The translations under genes were made by a program, and so were the position numbers. Positions 11,901 to 34,561 of a stretch of DNA of 64,000 bases are shown here, piece by piece. Under the pieces are notes generated by a model. That model ran no database searches. It had not been told where the DNA came from and was given only the letters and a program-made list of their open reading frames with translations. The DNA lies in NCBI GenBank assembly GCA_032358165.1, contig JAALGY010000033.1, forward strand, positions 806,001-870,000, in the 5' to 3' direction. The number at the start of each line of letters is the position of its first letter. Within the stretch, counting starts at the first letter, position 1. This DNA is from Diplosphaera chodatii. Taxonomy: Eukaryota; Chlorophyta; Trebouxiophyceae; Prasiolales; Stichococcaceae.

Positions 11901-14900
11901 CAGCACGAGCGCCGGAAGCATGGTGGTACTGAGCCTGCCGAACACTGACAGGGACGGCGGCTTTGCACATGTACCATGTCGCAACAGGTGACAGACTACC
12001 TGACAGCGAAAACACTGGAACCGAGGGTTGGTGACGACATGTTACCTGGCTGTGCAGTGCCGGCGGCAGTGACAGCGTCCAGCACAGGAGGCCATGCAGC
12101 CCGCAGCGGTGCAGCAAGTGCTGCCAGCACCTGCATGACGGTCACAGCGTGATGGACACGGTTGCAGTGGTCCACTCTCGACGACCACAGCTGCCAGTGT
12201 GCACGATGAGCACATAAGAAGATGTATGTGAGCGTGCATGCCTGCGGCGAGGCTGCCTGGAAGAGGCGCGGCGAGTGCGCTGCCGTGACGCTGTCGCCGC
12301 TGGCGGTCACCGCCGCATCGATCAGCAGTGCCGCCCACAGCTCCAGCAGCTGCCTGCGGCACGTTGCAGGCGCAGTGTGTCCTCAGCGTGTTGTCGACAT
12401 TTCAAACTGTGAGCAGGAAGCATCACCTGCGAATGTCATGGCAGGTTCACGGTTGTCTGGGTTCGGCAGTGGCATCACACACCGTTCCATGGGCCGCTGT
12501 GCATTGCGGATGGCGCCTCGGCTGGCCTCGTCGTCGCTGCTATTTGCATACACTGCGCAATGTGCATGCGCCTGCAGGAGAGACAGAGGTGTTTTCGAGC
12601 AAGGGGTTGGCAAGTTGGCAGCAAGTGCACACACTTGGTGCAGAGACCTGTGAGCCAGTGCCATTATTGGGTCCACCGTCAAGCCAGCATGTGTGAGGCC
12701 GACACACACGTCTTGATGGTAGTCACCTGCAGCAATGCGATGCGGGCGCGGATGGCGACGCTTTCTGAGAAGCGGGGCTCCTCCGGCGCAGCGCCTGCGT
12801 GGATACCCCGCAGCGGAGCTGCCAGCAGCGCTGCCAGCCGACCCAGCACCACCTGTTCGAGATACGTGCCTACTGGATCAGCAGCTCCCACGATGGGCCT
12901 TTCAAGGACCGCGTTCAATGTGCAGCCAGCTCTGTATACTGTTCTGGTGTGATTCAATGTCCAGGATTATGGAAAGTTAAGCACCCACCGCATCCCCGCC
13001 AGCCAGGCCCTGGCGCAGAAAGGCTGCCGCCAGAGCAGCGCCTGCTGCCGCCAAGTCGGGAGTCGCCCCCGGCTGCAGCGCCGTCCTGCACTCAGCAGCG
13101 CATCAGCATGGCCGCCATATCTTCAACGACACCATAACACCAAGACGCTGTGCAGCTCGCACGACTGGAGCTGAGCTGACGACCATGCCCACCCAAACAG
13201 GTCACGTGTGACACGGTGCCTGCAGCGCGCCAGCAGCTGCGTCTGGGTGGACCTCTCGCCTGTGCGACAGGGGCAGCAGCCTTCCAGGCGCAGCGCTGCA
13301 TCGTGGCAGCTCACCTGAGGGACGACACGAGCTGCGCCTGGTACTGCGCCAGCAGGCGCGCGCCCGGCTGCAGCGGGTCGGCCGCCGCGCCGAAGCGCCG
13401 CAGCAGCGCGGCCTGCAGCGCGAGGCCCGTCGGGCGCAGCGCCTCCGCGATGCCGGTGGCCATGCGGAAGCCCACCTCCACCAGGGCTTGCAGCCTGCCC
13501 ACCAGCCAGTCGCCTGCAGACACAGGTTGGGGTGAACTGTGTGCTCGCCCGTCAATGGGCCTCATCCTGGCTGCTGCCTCACAGGTTCTCGGACAGTACA
13601 GCCAGTCTTGTTGTCCTGCCAATGCTTGGTGATCAATCAGGTTGTCCTCGCATTCAGGCTGTATGTACATGGCTGCTACGTTTGTTTCAGGCACCTGTTG
13701 GGCTGCCCGGGTCGGCCTGCGCAGCCTCCAGGTCGAAGTGGCGGGCATCGGAGCCGACGTCGGACGGCAGCTCCAGGATGCACTGGGCCGCAAACAGCCG
13801 CGTGCGCAGCCTGCAACCCAGACCAGTCTTGCACTCTTTGATCATTGTACGTCCTCAAGGCATATCACGAATGGCAATGTCATGCGTGTCTGGCGCACGT
13901 CCTCCTGTTGTTGGTGACAGCGTACACCGCAGGTCGCAACGCAAGTGGACAACCAGATGAAGGAGGCAAGCAGGTCCAATGACCGCAGCACACAGGCACC
14001 TGGGGGTCGTCATGGTCGCCATCCGCATGGATGCATCCTGTGCTGACGGGGCCTGCTGCGGTGTGGGCGACGCTGCAGGGGGTGCTGCTGAGCTGGTGGC
14101 CGTCTCATCCCAGCCGCCGCCGTCATCTTCATCCTGGTCCCCCCGGAACTCCATGTCGGCATCTGCCAGAGAGCGCATCGTATCTCATACTCAACAGGTG
14201 CGGCGAACGTGATGCTGCATGGCTGACTGGTGCATCGTCTGCTTAGCATGTCCAGCAAGACTGCACTGCTACGCGTGCAATCCGTTGCATCGACCGCAAG
14301 CACATGACGGCAGCTGCACTGCCACTGCGATGGCCAACAGGCTTGCGACGCTTGAACCTGTAAAGCAGCGCTACCCCACAGATGGCTTCCTTCAGCACCT
14401 GGAGCGTCTCCTGAGGGCTGTGCTGCAACCGCGGGGCCAGAAGCCAGCACGATGGCTGAGCAGGCGGCGAGCCAGCGGGACGGCTGCCGGGGCGCGCTGG
14501 CGCGGAGCAGCGTCTGCAGCGTCGCGCGAATCTGCCCGGCGATAGCTGCCACGTTCTCTGCATCCAGCGCCGTGAACAGCGGCCCTTCTACACCCTGCCA
14601 GTAGTCTGCCTCAGGATCCCTGCAGCAGCCGCATGACCGTTCAGCGGCGTCAGCAGCAACAGCCAGTCCGCGGTCAAGTGTGCCATGGCCATCCGACGCC
14701 CTGCTGATCGTGAGTGACACCGCTCCCCCAGATGCCTCACCGTTCAGCAAGGTGGCGCAGCGTGTCAGCTGCAGCGCGCCGCAGCGCCGGCTGACGAGAC
14801 GCCAGCGTTGCCAGCAGCGGCTGCACATGCGCTGCCCCGCGCACGGCCTGCATCATGAGCATGCCCACTTCCCAGATTTGCAATCGTTTCACGCGGCTGT

Positions 14901-17900
14901 CATCATTGCATGGTGTAGTTGCTCTGCCACACGAAGCCCAGCTTCTCAAGCTGTCAAGCAGGCAGCTTCAACCAGTGATCAAGGCATGGCAAGTCAGCGC
15001 GGGTGTGAGGTGCTCTGGATGCTGTGTTCCTGTAACTACCTGGGGCGCGAACAGGGCCAGCATCTGCGCATACAGCACCGTCTCCATTTCGGCGGCCACC
15101 ACCTCCACCGCAGGCTGCACGCCTCTTGCCAGGCCCTCCAGTGGCTGCACATCATGACGTTACATTGTTGGAACATGCCGACGGACAGCACCTGAACGTG
15201 TGCATGAGGACAGCCAGGGTGCAGGTATGCAGAAGGACATGCAACCTTTGATTGCAAGCCAATTCATGCCATGCTATGCCATCCGCGCTACGATCAACAC
15301 TTGGCACACCTGCATCTCGCGGATGATTGCGCGGCACTGGTTGTAGGCCGGCGACCCGTGGCGCAGCTCCGGACCCAGCGCGGCAATCATGGCATTTGCA
15401 AGGCGCCCCACGGCGGGGCGCATGCCGACTTGCGCGTAGTCCGCCTCTGTCATGAGCAGGTGCACAGCGAAGTCCAGCGTGCCCTGCGCATATGGCAAAC
15501 ACTCTCGCGGGGATTCTGTGCCTGGCCATGTATGAGCTCTGTTGCCGAGCAAAGCATGCTCATCCGCTACGCAACAGCAAGGTTTCAGCTGGCATGGTTC
15601 TGTACACACGACGCGCTTGCTTGCCTGAACATAGGGGACGTAGGAGAGTCCGGCCGCGTTCGCAATCAGCAGCAGGCTGTGTGCCAGCCACATGTGCAGC
15701 GCCGCATTTGCGGTCGACTGTGCAATGGCCAGCATGGTGTCCACGGTGAAGCCAACAGAGGTCCGCATCGCCATGCCGCCCTTTGTGCGGTGGATCGCTC
15801 CAGCAGCCAGGGTCAGAGCCGACCGCCTGTGCAGCCACACACAACAGAAGTCCACAACCTGCCTGAAAGGACCGTGCACTCTGCCCAACTGCTTCTGCCC
15901 CATGACATGCTGGGCGCTACCACCGAGACTCCTATGCAAGCGCACTGCTCAACTGTGCAGCCTCCACATGGGTGCGAATCAAGCAGGTGGGTAGGAACCT
16001 GCACCTGACAGGGTTTGCGGTGCCGGCCATGGCCTCCACCACCCGGCGCAGCAGCGCCTGCGCGAAGGCGGAGTCGCCGATGGCGGCTGCTGCAGCCAGG
16101 ATCTCCGCCGCAGAGCGCTGCAGCGCAGGGGCGCCATCCGACTGCCCCAGCACCATGTTGCCCAGCTCGGCTGCTGACTGTGCAACCTTGTTGCTGTCGG
16201 CATCTGCCCCGCAAGGCAGCAGAGTGGTCGGGAGTCGTCATGTGGAAATTAGACTGACAAGCCACCACTGAGGGCCGCCGGTGTAAAGCTCACAGGTCGC
16301 TGCATGGTGTCGCAGGCAAGCGAATCACTGCATTGAGGCAGGGAGCCTCACTTCGGTGCTTGGCAGCCAGGGCGGTGAGCCCTGCGATGGCGGCACAGCA
16401 CACAGCGATGACGGCTGCCTGGTCACGAGACCCCTCGGCCGCCACTGCCGCCTTCATCACCTGAACAGAGGCAGAGCGAGCTGAAGAGTGTTGAATGGAG
16501 TCCGTACTTCACACCACACATACTGCAGGCTGACATATCTCTTATCAGCCTCAAACAGAAAGCAGCATGTTGTGTGAATGCTACCGAATGCATATGCTGA
16601 GGTGCTGCCGACAGGCCCACCCCCAAGATCTGCAGCTGGTTGGCTTCCGACACCGCAGCGGTCAGAGGGCCCAGGACCAGCAGCTGCATCTCCAGCAGGG
16701 CGGCGCTCAGGCTGCGCGGCTGCGGGAATGCGGCTGTGCTGCGGCCCTGGGCGCCTGCGAAGCCAGTGGTGCGACTCGAGCTGAAACCAGGAACACTGAT
16801 GAACTTTCAGACACCGCGCCGTGACCAACAAGTGGCAAGTCATATCAGAAACCTTGACACCACTGCATAGGCTGACCTGAGCCCTGCCAGTCGGTGACGC
16901 CATACTCCTGTTTCAGCTCACCAGGAGCGGGTTTCGGGGCGAGGCCGGCCTCCCAGGGGTGGAGGGGCGGGCCGCCGGGGGCGCCGGCGAACCCGGCCAG
17001 AGCGTCCTCCAACGGGTCGCGCCCCGGCACGTTGGGCCCCAGCACCGCGTCCTGGGCCGCCAGCTGGCGCAGCAGCGCGGCGTTGGCCGTCGCCATTGTC
17101 GCACCTGCAGCGACAAGGCAACGTGGCGTCAGCTGCTTGAGCTTCGAGGTGGGCACACTTGCAGCACAGCAGCATCTGATGGCAACATTCCTATGGGGTT
17201 GGGGAGGTGACACATCTCATCTTTTATCCTCCGAGTTGCTGAGATGCAGAACAAAGGCCCACCTGCATTGGCAGCTGTGGAGGCAGCACGCAGCGAGCGC
17301 GAACAGATCTTCGTCAGCGCCTCATGCTGCGGTGCGAAAGCTGTGAAGTCCGGCAGCGCCAGGTAGCACTCGAGCAGCCGCAGCTGCAGCATGGCGGCCG
17401 CGCCAGCAAAGGCGCCGCTGGAGCTGCCGCGCGCCTTTGTGGGGTCCTACACCAGCAGTCTTGCAGTTAATTGCCCCCGTGCTGTCAAGCTGGGCAAGAC
17501 CCAGCATCAGTGAACCCCAGCGTGTCACAGTCGGCTCTGGCATGCCAGCCTGGAGTCAGCTACACCACTGCTACAGCACTGCAGGTGGCAGAGGCAGACA
17601 GAAAGCACTCCTGCCTGCATCGCAGCGTGGGATGCCAGCGCTTCTAGGGTCGGCGCCAGCAGCAGCGCGACTGTGCGCTGCAGCCGCACGCTCTCCTGCC
17701 CCGTCGCTTGTGCCAGCGGTCCGCTGATGTAGGCCTGTGGCAGCGGACGGTTCGTGTCTGTGAAAACCGCACAGCCGCATCGCATGCACACAGATATGCT
17801 GCAGATTGATCTGGGTGTGGGACTGTTAGCAGCTGCAGCGCTCGAAGGTCTGCACAGCCAGCATGCCTGCAGCGCATCCAGCGCGGCAGCGCGCCACCAC

Positions 17901-20900
17901 ATCTCCATGGCCAGCTCGGCCTCCCCGCCCGCTTGCTGCAAAAGTCACGGGTTCCGGATTGGTATGTGGCGGCACATCCTCGGCATTTCACTGGTAGTGA
18001 ACACCGTCGCATACAGTGTGCAGGGCAAACCATCTGACACCGTCCTTCGTCGTGCGCAAGTGGAACGAGCGCCTGACCTGCAGGTACTTCTTGACGTCCA
18101 GCTCAGCGGCGGCGTCCGGCGCGAGCGCCACGCGCCACAGCTCCAGCAGCTCGGCGCGCTGCGCGGCCAGCTGCGCCGGCGGCAGCGCCAGGGCCAGGGC
18201 GCCCAGCACCACGTACCCCGCCTCGCGCTCAGCAGCCTGCGCAGGTGGCTCATGCCGCATCACCAGTGGGACCCCGTGTGTCAAATGCATGCAGCAGTGC
18301 AGGACTGCTCAAATGCACTGAGCACCTGGGCTGCAGCGGCTTTGGACTGCGGGACGCCGATCAGCCGGCCGGCAAGGTCCATGGCCGTCAGCACCAGCTG
18401 CGAAGGCACGCCCAGCGGCAGCCTGCACAGAGGTCGACGTGTCAGATTGCAGGCAACACTTTCACACCGCCTGCAGGATCGCCTGAGCTCCCTGATGGCC
18501 GCGCTGACGCCGCACCATGTGGGAAACCTGCCAAGTCGTGACGAGATGGAGCAGACGCTTGCATCACTGCGTCATAGCAAGCAGCGCCCGACACAGAGTT
18601 GCCATGGGATTCTTTGCACGTCGAGTGTCAAACTCACCGTGTGGATGCGCCCAGCAGTGCTGCGATGCCAAGCGCATGCCCGTTGAGGCTGTTCATGGCA
18701 GACTTCATGGCCTCTGGCACGGCGCCCCGAGGTGTGCCGACATTACCTGCACATGCAAGCAGACGTCGTGGAGTCGTGAGCAAGGAGCCCCTGCTGTCAG
18801 GCAGGCTTTCGGGAAACTCTGCCAAACCCCAGTGAACCTATGCACAGACCGCTGCACACTGGATGTTGGATGTCAGATGGTAAGCTTGTACATAAATGCC
18901 ACAAGCCAGCCTTGCCTTTGCTGCCAGAGACAGGCGGCTCGCCCTTGCCAGGTGCCCGCATAGCAGCCAGCCGTGGCGCCGCCGCCGACAGCTTGCCCAT
19001 CATGTCCGCCAGCATGCTTGCTGCCGAGCTTGGCTCCGCCGCCGCTAGTGCACCCAGCACTGTTGCAGCCTGCACATCCAAGTCTATAGGATGTCGAGTG
19101 GATGGTAGCATGTGAAGGGTGCTGCCTTTTAGGTGACGAAGTCTAGCGCAGGTCTCATTTGACCCATCAGGACGACAAGCGACCCTCATCTGAAGGCGAC
19201 TGTTTGCTCACCAGGCTGCGGATTGCAGCGCAGTTGGAGGACAGCTGCAGGACCACAGGCTCGTACACGAGCAGCCGCGTGTCCGCATCCACCTCCTCCA
19301 AAACCTCCAGCAGGTCGGTGGTCAGCTGCAGGGCAGCCGCCAGAGAGGGCACCTCGGGTGCTGCATCCGCCCGCGATATCGCAGTCACCCTACATTCAAC
19401 CGCACCCACATGTTGTGCTTGTGTTCGATGCCCTCCATGAGAGGTATCAGGTCAAGCTGTGGGGACTGCCTGTGATGGTCGTATAATTGCAGCCTGACTC
19501 TGGCGTCAGCCATGCAAGCCTGCTATGGGGCATGGCATCTGAGATTGCACATTGCCAGCAGTGTCGAACGCACCTTTCCAGCAGCAGGCGCTGCCCGGTC
19601 TCTGACAGCTGCTCCACGATGCCGGTGCGCACAATGTACAGCACGCACGCCTGCGCAAGGAGAGAAATTCCGTGTGCAGGGAACGTCTTTCATCACTCCG
19701 GGCCTTTCTAACAACACGTCCTCTCGTCTGGGGAATTGAACAGGGTTGTTGAGCGCAGCACCTGCGCATGTGGCAGCTCCCCGCCAGCAATGCCCGCACC
19801 CAGCTCGGACTCGCCGCCTGGGGCCGTGCGTGCGCCGATCGCGCTCAGCATGTTCACCAGCTGCAAAGCAGCACTCACATCACTCTTCCTGAGACCTCTT
19901 GTGCCCTCCCGCTGCAGCATCCTGCACTGTGCCAGCAGTTGCTGCACTGCAAGGCCACTACCTTGACCGCCAGGTCGACGAGCTGCGGCTCATCCATGCC
20001 GCCCCGCGCCTGCGAGGCCGCCAGATATGCCAGCCAGGCCTGCGCCAGGGCTGCTGCGGCCTCCGGCTTGCCAGCTGCCTCAGCGGCGATGAAGGGCCCC
20101 GCCAGGCATGTGTCCACACCTGCTTGAGCAGCAGCAGGTCGCCAGTCAGACATCAAGCAGTGGGTTTATGACAGTCCACGGCATGTTGACGGACTGCAAC
20201 AGAAGTGGGCCCCACTGCCTGACGGCAACTAGTGGTCATATTGTCGAGACTCTAGGTGCACATGCGCACCTGCAGCCAGCAGCCGCTCAAGGGTGGCCGC
20301 TTTGCCCGACTTGCGTGCCTGCAGCGCCGCGATGGCCTCATCTGCTGCGGGTGACTTGCATGCCGCAGCAATCTCGCCCAGTGCCACCGCATACGCATCC
20401 TGCCAGCATAGTGGAGATGATCGATCAGTGCACACAAGGAGGGCCTACGATGCAGGCGGCTCAGACGCCTGAGCCTGGTGAACATTCGCAGCCTGCACGA
20501 GCACGGAAGGCATGAGCGCATGGTCTGCATGAGCGCAGTGACCACGCGCCAGCATCCAGCAGGCTGCCGTGCAACGTCCAGGCTGGCGCCACCTGGACAG
20601 CGCGGTCGGTCTGGTACAAGCCGTCCACACAGATGCGGGCGGTCTCGTCAAAGGCATAGCCCGCATAGGCCCACAGGCCCGCGCCACCGACCTTCCCGAC
20701 TGCACGGTAGATGCCTGCCGCCGTACACCTGTCAGCAGCCAGGACTCGCCAGCTAGGTCATACTGTGAAAGCTCGCCAACAAGCGGGTCAGTCTGCCAGG
20801 TGCACACCCAAAAAAGCAAGCTTGGGCATGCTAATTGCCCTGGCAAGAAGTATGGCTAACCGAGCTGTGTTGCATCACAGACTTGCCTAAGGGTGTTGTC

Positions 20901-22238
20901 GGAGTACTTGTCCTTAGCGTACTTGTCGGCTGTCTTCAATGCCTCCGCATGCACAGTCAGCACATTGCGGTCGTTGTTGCCGAGGCCCTCCACTGCCGCT
21001 GCCATCAGGTTCAGTGCTGCAATCTTGACACTTGGCTCGCCCCTGCGGCCGCGCATCGTGGTAATTTGGTTAGTATCCGCTGCATCACTTCAGCGCAGTG
21101 CTTCGTCCTGCTGACCATACGAAGATGTTTGCCGTGGTTCTCCCCGCAATGCGTTGAGGTGCAGCAGCATGGCATGTCAGTGTGAGACGCCATAAGGGAG
21201 TCACCTGTAGCACTGCTTGGCAGCGATGCTCACGGACTCGGGGATGCTAGATCCCAGCTGCCCGCCAAATGTCAGCGACAGCGTCGCCAGCGCCTCCAGG
21301 GCACCCACCCGAGACAGCTCGCTGGTCTGCTTTGCCAAAGCCTGAAAGCAGATGTACCTAGAAATTGAAACAGCCTGCCAACAACACAGCCATGCCATGC
21401 AGATAACATCCAGTTGCCGGTTTGCCGGTTTGCCTGTGGTCTCTGATGTCACGAATGCCTGCATGCAAGGGAACAGGCACCTCCTTGCTGCTGAGGAACC
21501 CCTGAAGCGAGCTGACGCGTGCATACAGCGGCAGCGTGTCGCCCTTCCGGTACAGCTTCACCAAGCAAGCGCAGCATAGCTTGCGCACCTGGACAGCGCA
21601 CAGTCCCGGTAACAGCAACGTTGTACAACGGCATGCACATGTCCATGCGATCTATGCCCGATGCAATGCACACCACAGCCACAACGGAAGGACTGCACAC
21701 CATGCACCACTGCATATGACAGTAGGAAACCTCAGTAGGCTCGGCTGACACAGCGTGCAACACCGCATCCTGAAAGGCCAGGGCGGTCACATCCTATCCT
21801 GATGTTGTGAGCTTTGGGGTGGTCGGGCCCCTGGGTGGTAGCCCAATGAGGCGCACTGGGGGCGGGGCGCCGGCAGTCAGCAGGCTGGCCAGGCAGTCCT
21901 CCACGTGGCGCTGGTGCTGCTTCACCAGCTGCGCCTCCGACTGGTCGATCGACAGCAGCAGCTTCTGCAGGTCCAGCGCCGCGCGCGGATCCAGCCGGGT
22001 GCCACCCTGTATCAGGCGCTGCTTGTCAGCGAGCACAGGCGCACATGAACATCCTTCGGCCTGCCATCAGACTGGACAACTAACGTCTGATTCTGCCTGC
22101 GTGTGCTTGTCGCAAAACTGCTCCCGACCATATATCAATGTGCGGTGCACCTGGTTGGCGCCATTGATCAGCAGCTCCAGCTCCGCAGCGTAGTTTTCCA
22201 GAGCCAAAATCTCATCATCATGGATCCTCAGCGCCATG
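8927..22238 (-). CDS. SWEETIE/HEATR5-family HEAT-repeat protein
   Basis: A very large multi-exon gene read leftward, from ATG at 22236-22238 (MALRIHDDEILALENYAAE) to TGA at 8927-8929. The N-terminal order matches plant SWEETIE and animal HEATR5: a first helix pair, SIDQSEAQLVKQHQRHVEDC then LASLLTAGAPPPVR (about 21850-22030), LYRKGDTLPLYARVSSLQGF (about 21500-21590), SSIPESVSIAAKQCY (about 21230), and NVLTVHAEALKTADKYAKDK (about 20900-21050). The middle (10000-20800) is a long series of alanine/leucine helices typical of HEAT repeats. A single 382-codon exon at 10184-11329 is low-complexity, with an acidic EEWPDDFEGG patch. The last exons give LPPMLKQRLQ spliced to VARYTQLALKAS and a tail ending KPTIALKSFGALPPRS; HEATR5 proteins also end in a basic-hydrophobic tail. 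HEATR5 acts with AP-1/clathrin trafficking; SWEETIE affects sugar and trehalose metabolism in Arabidopsis. Most internal exon edges were not fixed. Confidence 0.85.
10184..11329 (-). other. 382-codon low-complexity exon of the SWEETIE-like gene
   Basis: This exon is bounded by a CAG/GTGGTG-type acceptor side at 11329-11330 and a GTGGGC donor at 10183. At 1146 bases it is far longer than any neighbour (usually 50-250). It begins VVQPLMHSPAAAQRQREAAA with helical alanine-rich repeats, then turns into an Ala/Pro/Ser/Glu/Asp-rich linker, then EEWPDDFEGGDGG, and ends AALAAVRSRSLQ. The acidic Trp-containing linker near the C-terminus resembles the acidic linker of HEATR5 proteins. The opposite strand is also open for 325 codons, a GC-bias shadow. 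Confidence 0.8.
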
Positions 22239-23108
22239 GTGCCTGCAAGCCAATCGCACTCAAGACTAGCAGACACAGTTTCATTGTGTGCTGTCGCCAG
22301 CGTGATGATTGCTGCCTGCACACGTGAAATGCATGTGCCAAAGGCGCAACTGCTGCGGAGCTTGTGGCGTGCTCGTGCTTGGCAATCACCTTGCACTTGC
22401 GATGTGGTGCTAAGCTTCAACCAGAATCACCAACATGTCACGATTGCTCAAGAAACTGGCCTGAAAGCTAGCATCAGCGATGGTGACCATTACTTATACG
22501 TGTGCAGTGTGACTCTGAACACTCCGATACGGCATTCCTGCAGTCCTACTAATAGCGTAGTTATACCTACACACTCTGTGGGAAGCGATTCTGTCCTCAA
22601 GGCCGGCACTCGGGTGCACACCAGCTCGCTTCTGGGCCCCCTTACCATCCCCTTTTGCAGGTGACTGGCGGGGTGACTGGGGTTTGTGCCTTTCATCAGG
22701 GCCAGCGCAAGAACGCCTCCCGGTTGTCCCGGACATGCCGCGCCAGGGCGACAAACGCAGCTTTGGAATGCGATAGGTGCAGCACTTGCGTCGCGCTTGC
22801 TCTGTGGGGAGCATCAGGCACTTGGCTGAAGTGTTGGCGACGTTGAAAGCGTGCATGTAGCACTGCACCACTTGGGTCCCAACTTTCTGCAGCTTTGATA
22901 GGCCTTATTCCAATACATACTTCTGAGGTGCAAATTGGAAGCTGTCTGATGTCAATGTCATAGTGTTGATGCCCCCTCAGTGGCAGTGAGGGGGCACCGA
23001 CACGCGTGCCGCTGCCGCGGTCATGTGCATCAATCACAGCAGCGTCCGTGGGGACTGATACAGCGTCAGAGCTATAGCTGAGGTGTTTCGCAGTCTTTAC
23101 GGGACCCG
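22239..23108. promoter_or_regulatory. divergent promoter region SWEETIE / RPC1
   Basis: The 870 bases between the start codons of the SWEETIE-like gene (leftward) and RPC1 (rightward) must carry both promoters and 5' UTRs. Small open frames exist on both strands (for example minus 22696-23037, containing KAAFVALARHVRDNREAFL) but have no splice context or family I recognise. A strong hairpin lies at 22970-22996, about 110 bases upstream of the RPC1 ATG. Base composition is closer to intron than exon. Confidence 0.55.
22970..22996. promoter_or_regulatory. perfect 10-bp inverted repeat (hairpin) upstream of RPC1
   Basis: TGCCCCCTCA (22970-22979) and TGAGGGGGCA (22987-22996) are exact reverse complements separated by a 7-base loop GTGGCAG. 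The stem is GC-rich and would be very stable in RNA or single-stranded DNA. If RPC1 transcription starts upstream of it, it would lie in the 5' UTR, about 113 bases before the ATG; otherwise it is a palindromic promoter element. I see no poly-T or other terminator context. Confidence 0.8.
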
Positions 23109-33587
<10,479 letters not shown>

Positions 33588-33986
33588 TGAGCCCACAGCA
33601 CCAGCACATGTAGCTGCAAGACGTGGCTGTTCGCAGCCAGGTCCATCCCGACAAGCAGCCTCGACCTGGCAATTGCCGTTCAGTGGGCTGCATGGCTAAT
33701 GGCCCGAGGCCATGGCTTAGCACAGCAGATAAATCCATAGCCACTAGGTAGGACTCGGAACAGATGTGGTTTCGCTGGTCGGTCTAGATGGTCGGGTTGG
33801 TCAGTGAATCTGACAGATCCTATAGAAGGCAGTTGTCTGCCAATGTGAAGCAAGTAGTACACGTCCCAAGTCAATAAACCGTTAGAGTAAATCATCAAGC
33901 TGAGAGAGAGAGAATCTCGCGCCCTGCGTCTCCGCTGTTCGCATGCAAGTGCAACATCAGTCTCCCATGCTGCATCTCGATCTCCT
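33588..33986. other. convergent intergenic spacer RPC1/TOM5
   Basis: About 400 bases between two stop codons facing each other, so the spacer holds both 3' UTRs. It is AT-richer than the exons and includes a GA dinucleotide run at 33902-33913. I see no coding exon or RNA gene. Confidence 0.6.
33902..33913 (+). repeat. (GA)6 microsatellite
   Basis: Six GA units in the 3' spacer between RPC1 and the TOM5-like gene, about 75 bases from the TOM5 stop and probably inside its 3' UTR. Confidence 0.85.
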
Positions 33987-34169
33987 TCACGCTGCAAATG
34001 CCTCGCCAAAATGCCGCATCACGAAGATGGCACCGCCAAAGATGCCCAGCGCCTTCAGCAGCCCCAGGTGAGTCTGCAGCTTCTCAGCATTGTTGAACTC
34101 CGATCTGAACCAGGCTTTGATGTTCTCGGTCGATGTGCGCGGCAGCCCCTCCAGCTGCTTGGGAGCCAT
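33987..34169 (-). CDS. TOM5: TOM5-like mitochondrial import receptor subunit
   Basis: A complete 60-residue ORF (ATG at 34167-34169, stop at 33987) without introns, unusual in this window. It begins MAPKQLEGLPRTSTENIKAW, followed by a charged segment RSEFNNAEKLQTHLGLLK and a single C-terminal membrane helix ALGIFGGAIFVMRHFGEAFA. Plant TOM5 has the same plan: a short lysine/tryptophan-containing cytosolic part, then 'LLRALGxFxGxxxLMRxxGDLM' as a tail anchor in the outer membrane. TOM5 is a small subunit of the TOM core complex at the Tom40 pore. The match is to a remembered plant sequence over about 45 residues, which is convincing for so small a protein. Another tail-anchored mitochondrial protein cannot be fully excluded. 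Confidence 0.78.
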   Translation of the reverse strand: MAPKQLEGLPRTSTENIKAWFRSEFNNAEKLQTHLGLLKALGIFGGAIFVMRHFGEAFAA

Positions 34170-34561
34170 CTTGGCGCTCGGCAGGTCGCTGCCCGTCTGA
34201 CACGAGCCTTGCAACTCGACACGCGCAGCCTCAGTGGCTCGCTGGTGCACGCAGTGCTGTCCCGCCCCCCACTGGCGATGCACGGATGTGCCTCCTGCAC
34301 CCCAAGCAGTCACCAGCAGGAGGACACGCGGCGGCCTGCTGTTCTGCAGAAGAATGAAGTGCGTGTCGTATGAGCCAGGCAACCAAAGTGGCGAACGGCG
34401 GAATGCCCTCCAGGACACGGGCGTTCAGAACACTGGGCATGCTGGAAGCTGACGTTGTGGAAGCAGGGGCAGCACCAGCAAAGCTGCGACGGCAGCATAT
34501 CTGGCGGTACTGGCGCAGCCACTTTACATGATCTGCGTTGCATGTGCATCACGCACAATTG
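34170..34561. promoter_or_regulatory. TOM5 upstream region and 3' end of SAP gene
   Basis: About 390 bases upstream of the TOM5-like start and downstream of the SAP-domain gene stop (34562-34564); both genes read leftward. Open frames present here have no family resemblance. It presumably contains the TOM5 promoter and 5' UTR. Confidence 0.45.

Noticed and set aside
22494..22871. Minus ORF of 125 codons in the SWEETIE/RPC1 intergenic region
   Set aside because: No family resemblance, no splice context and composition like the rest of the spacer. Kept only as part of the intergenic description.
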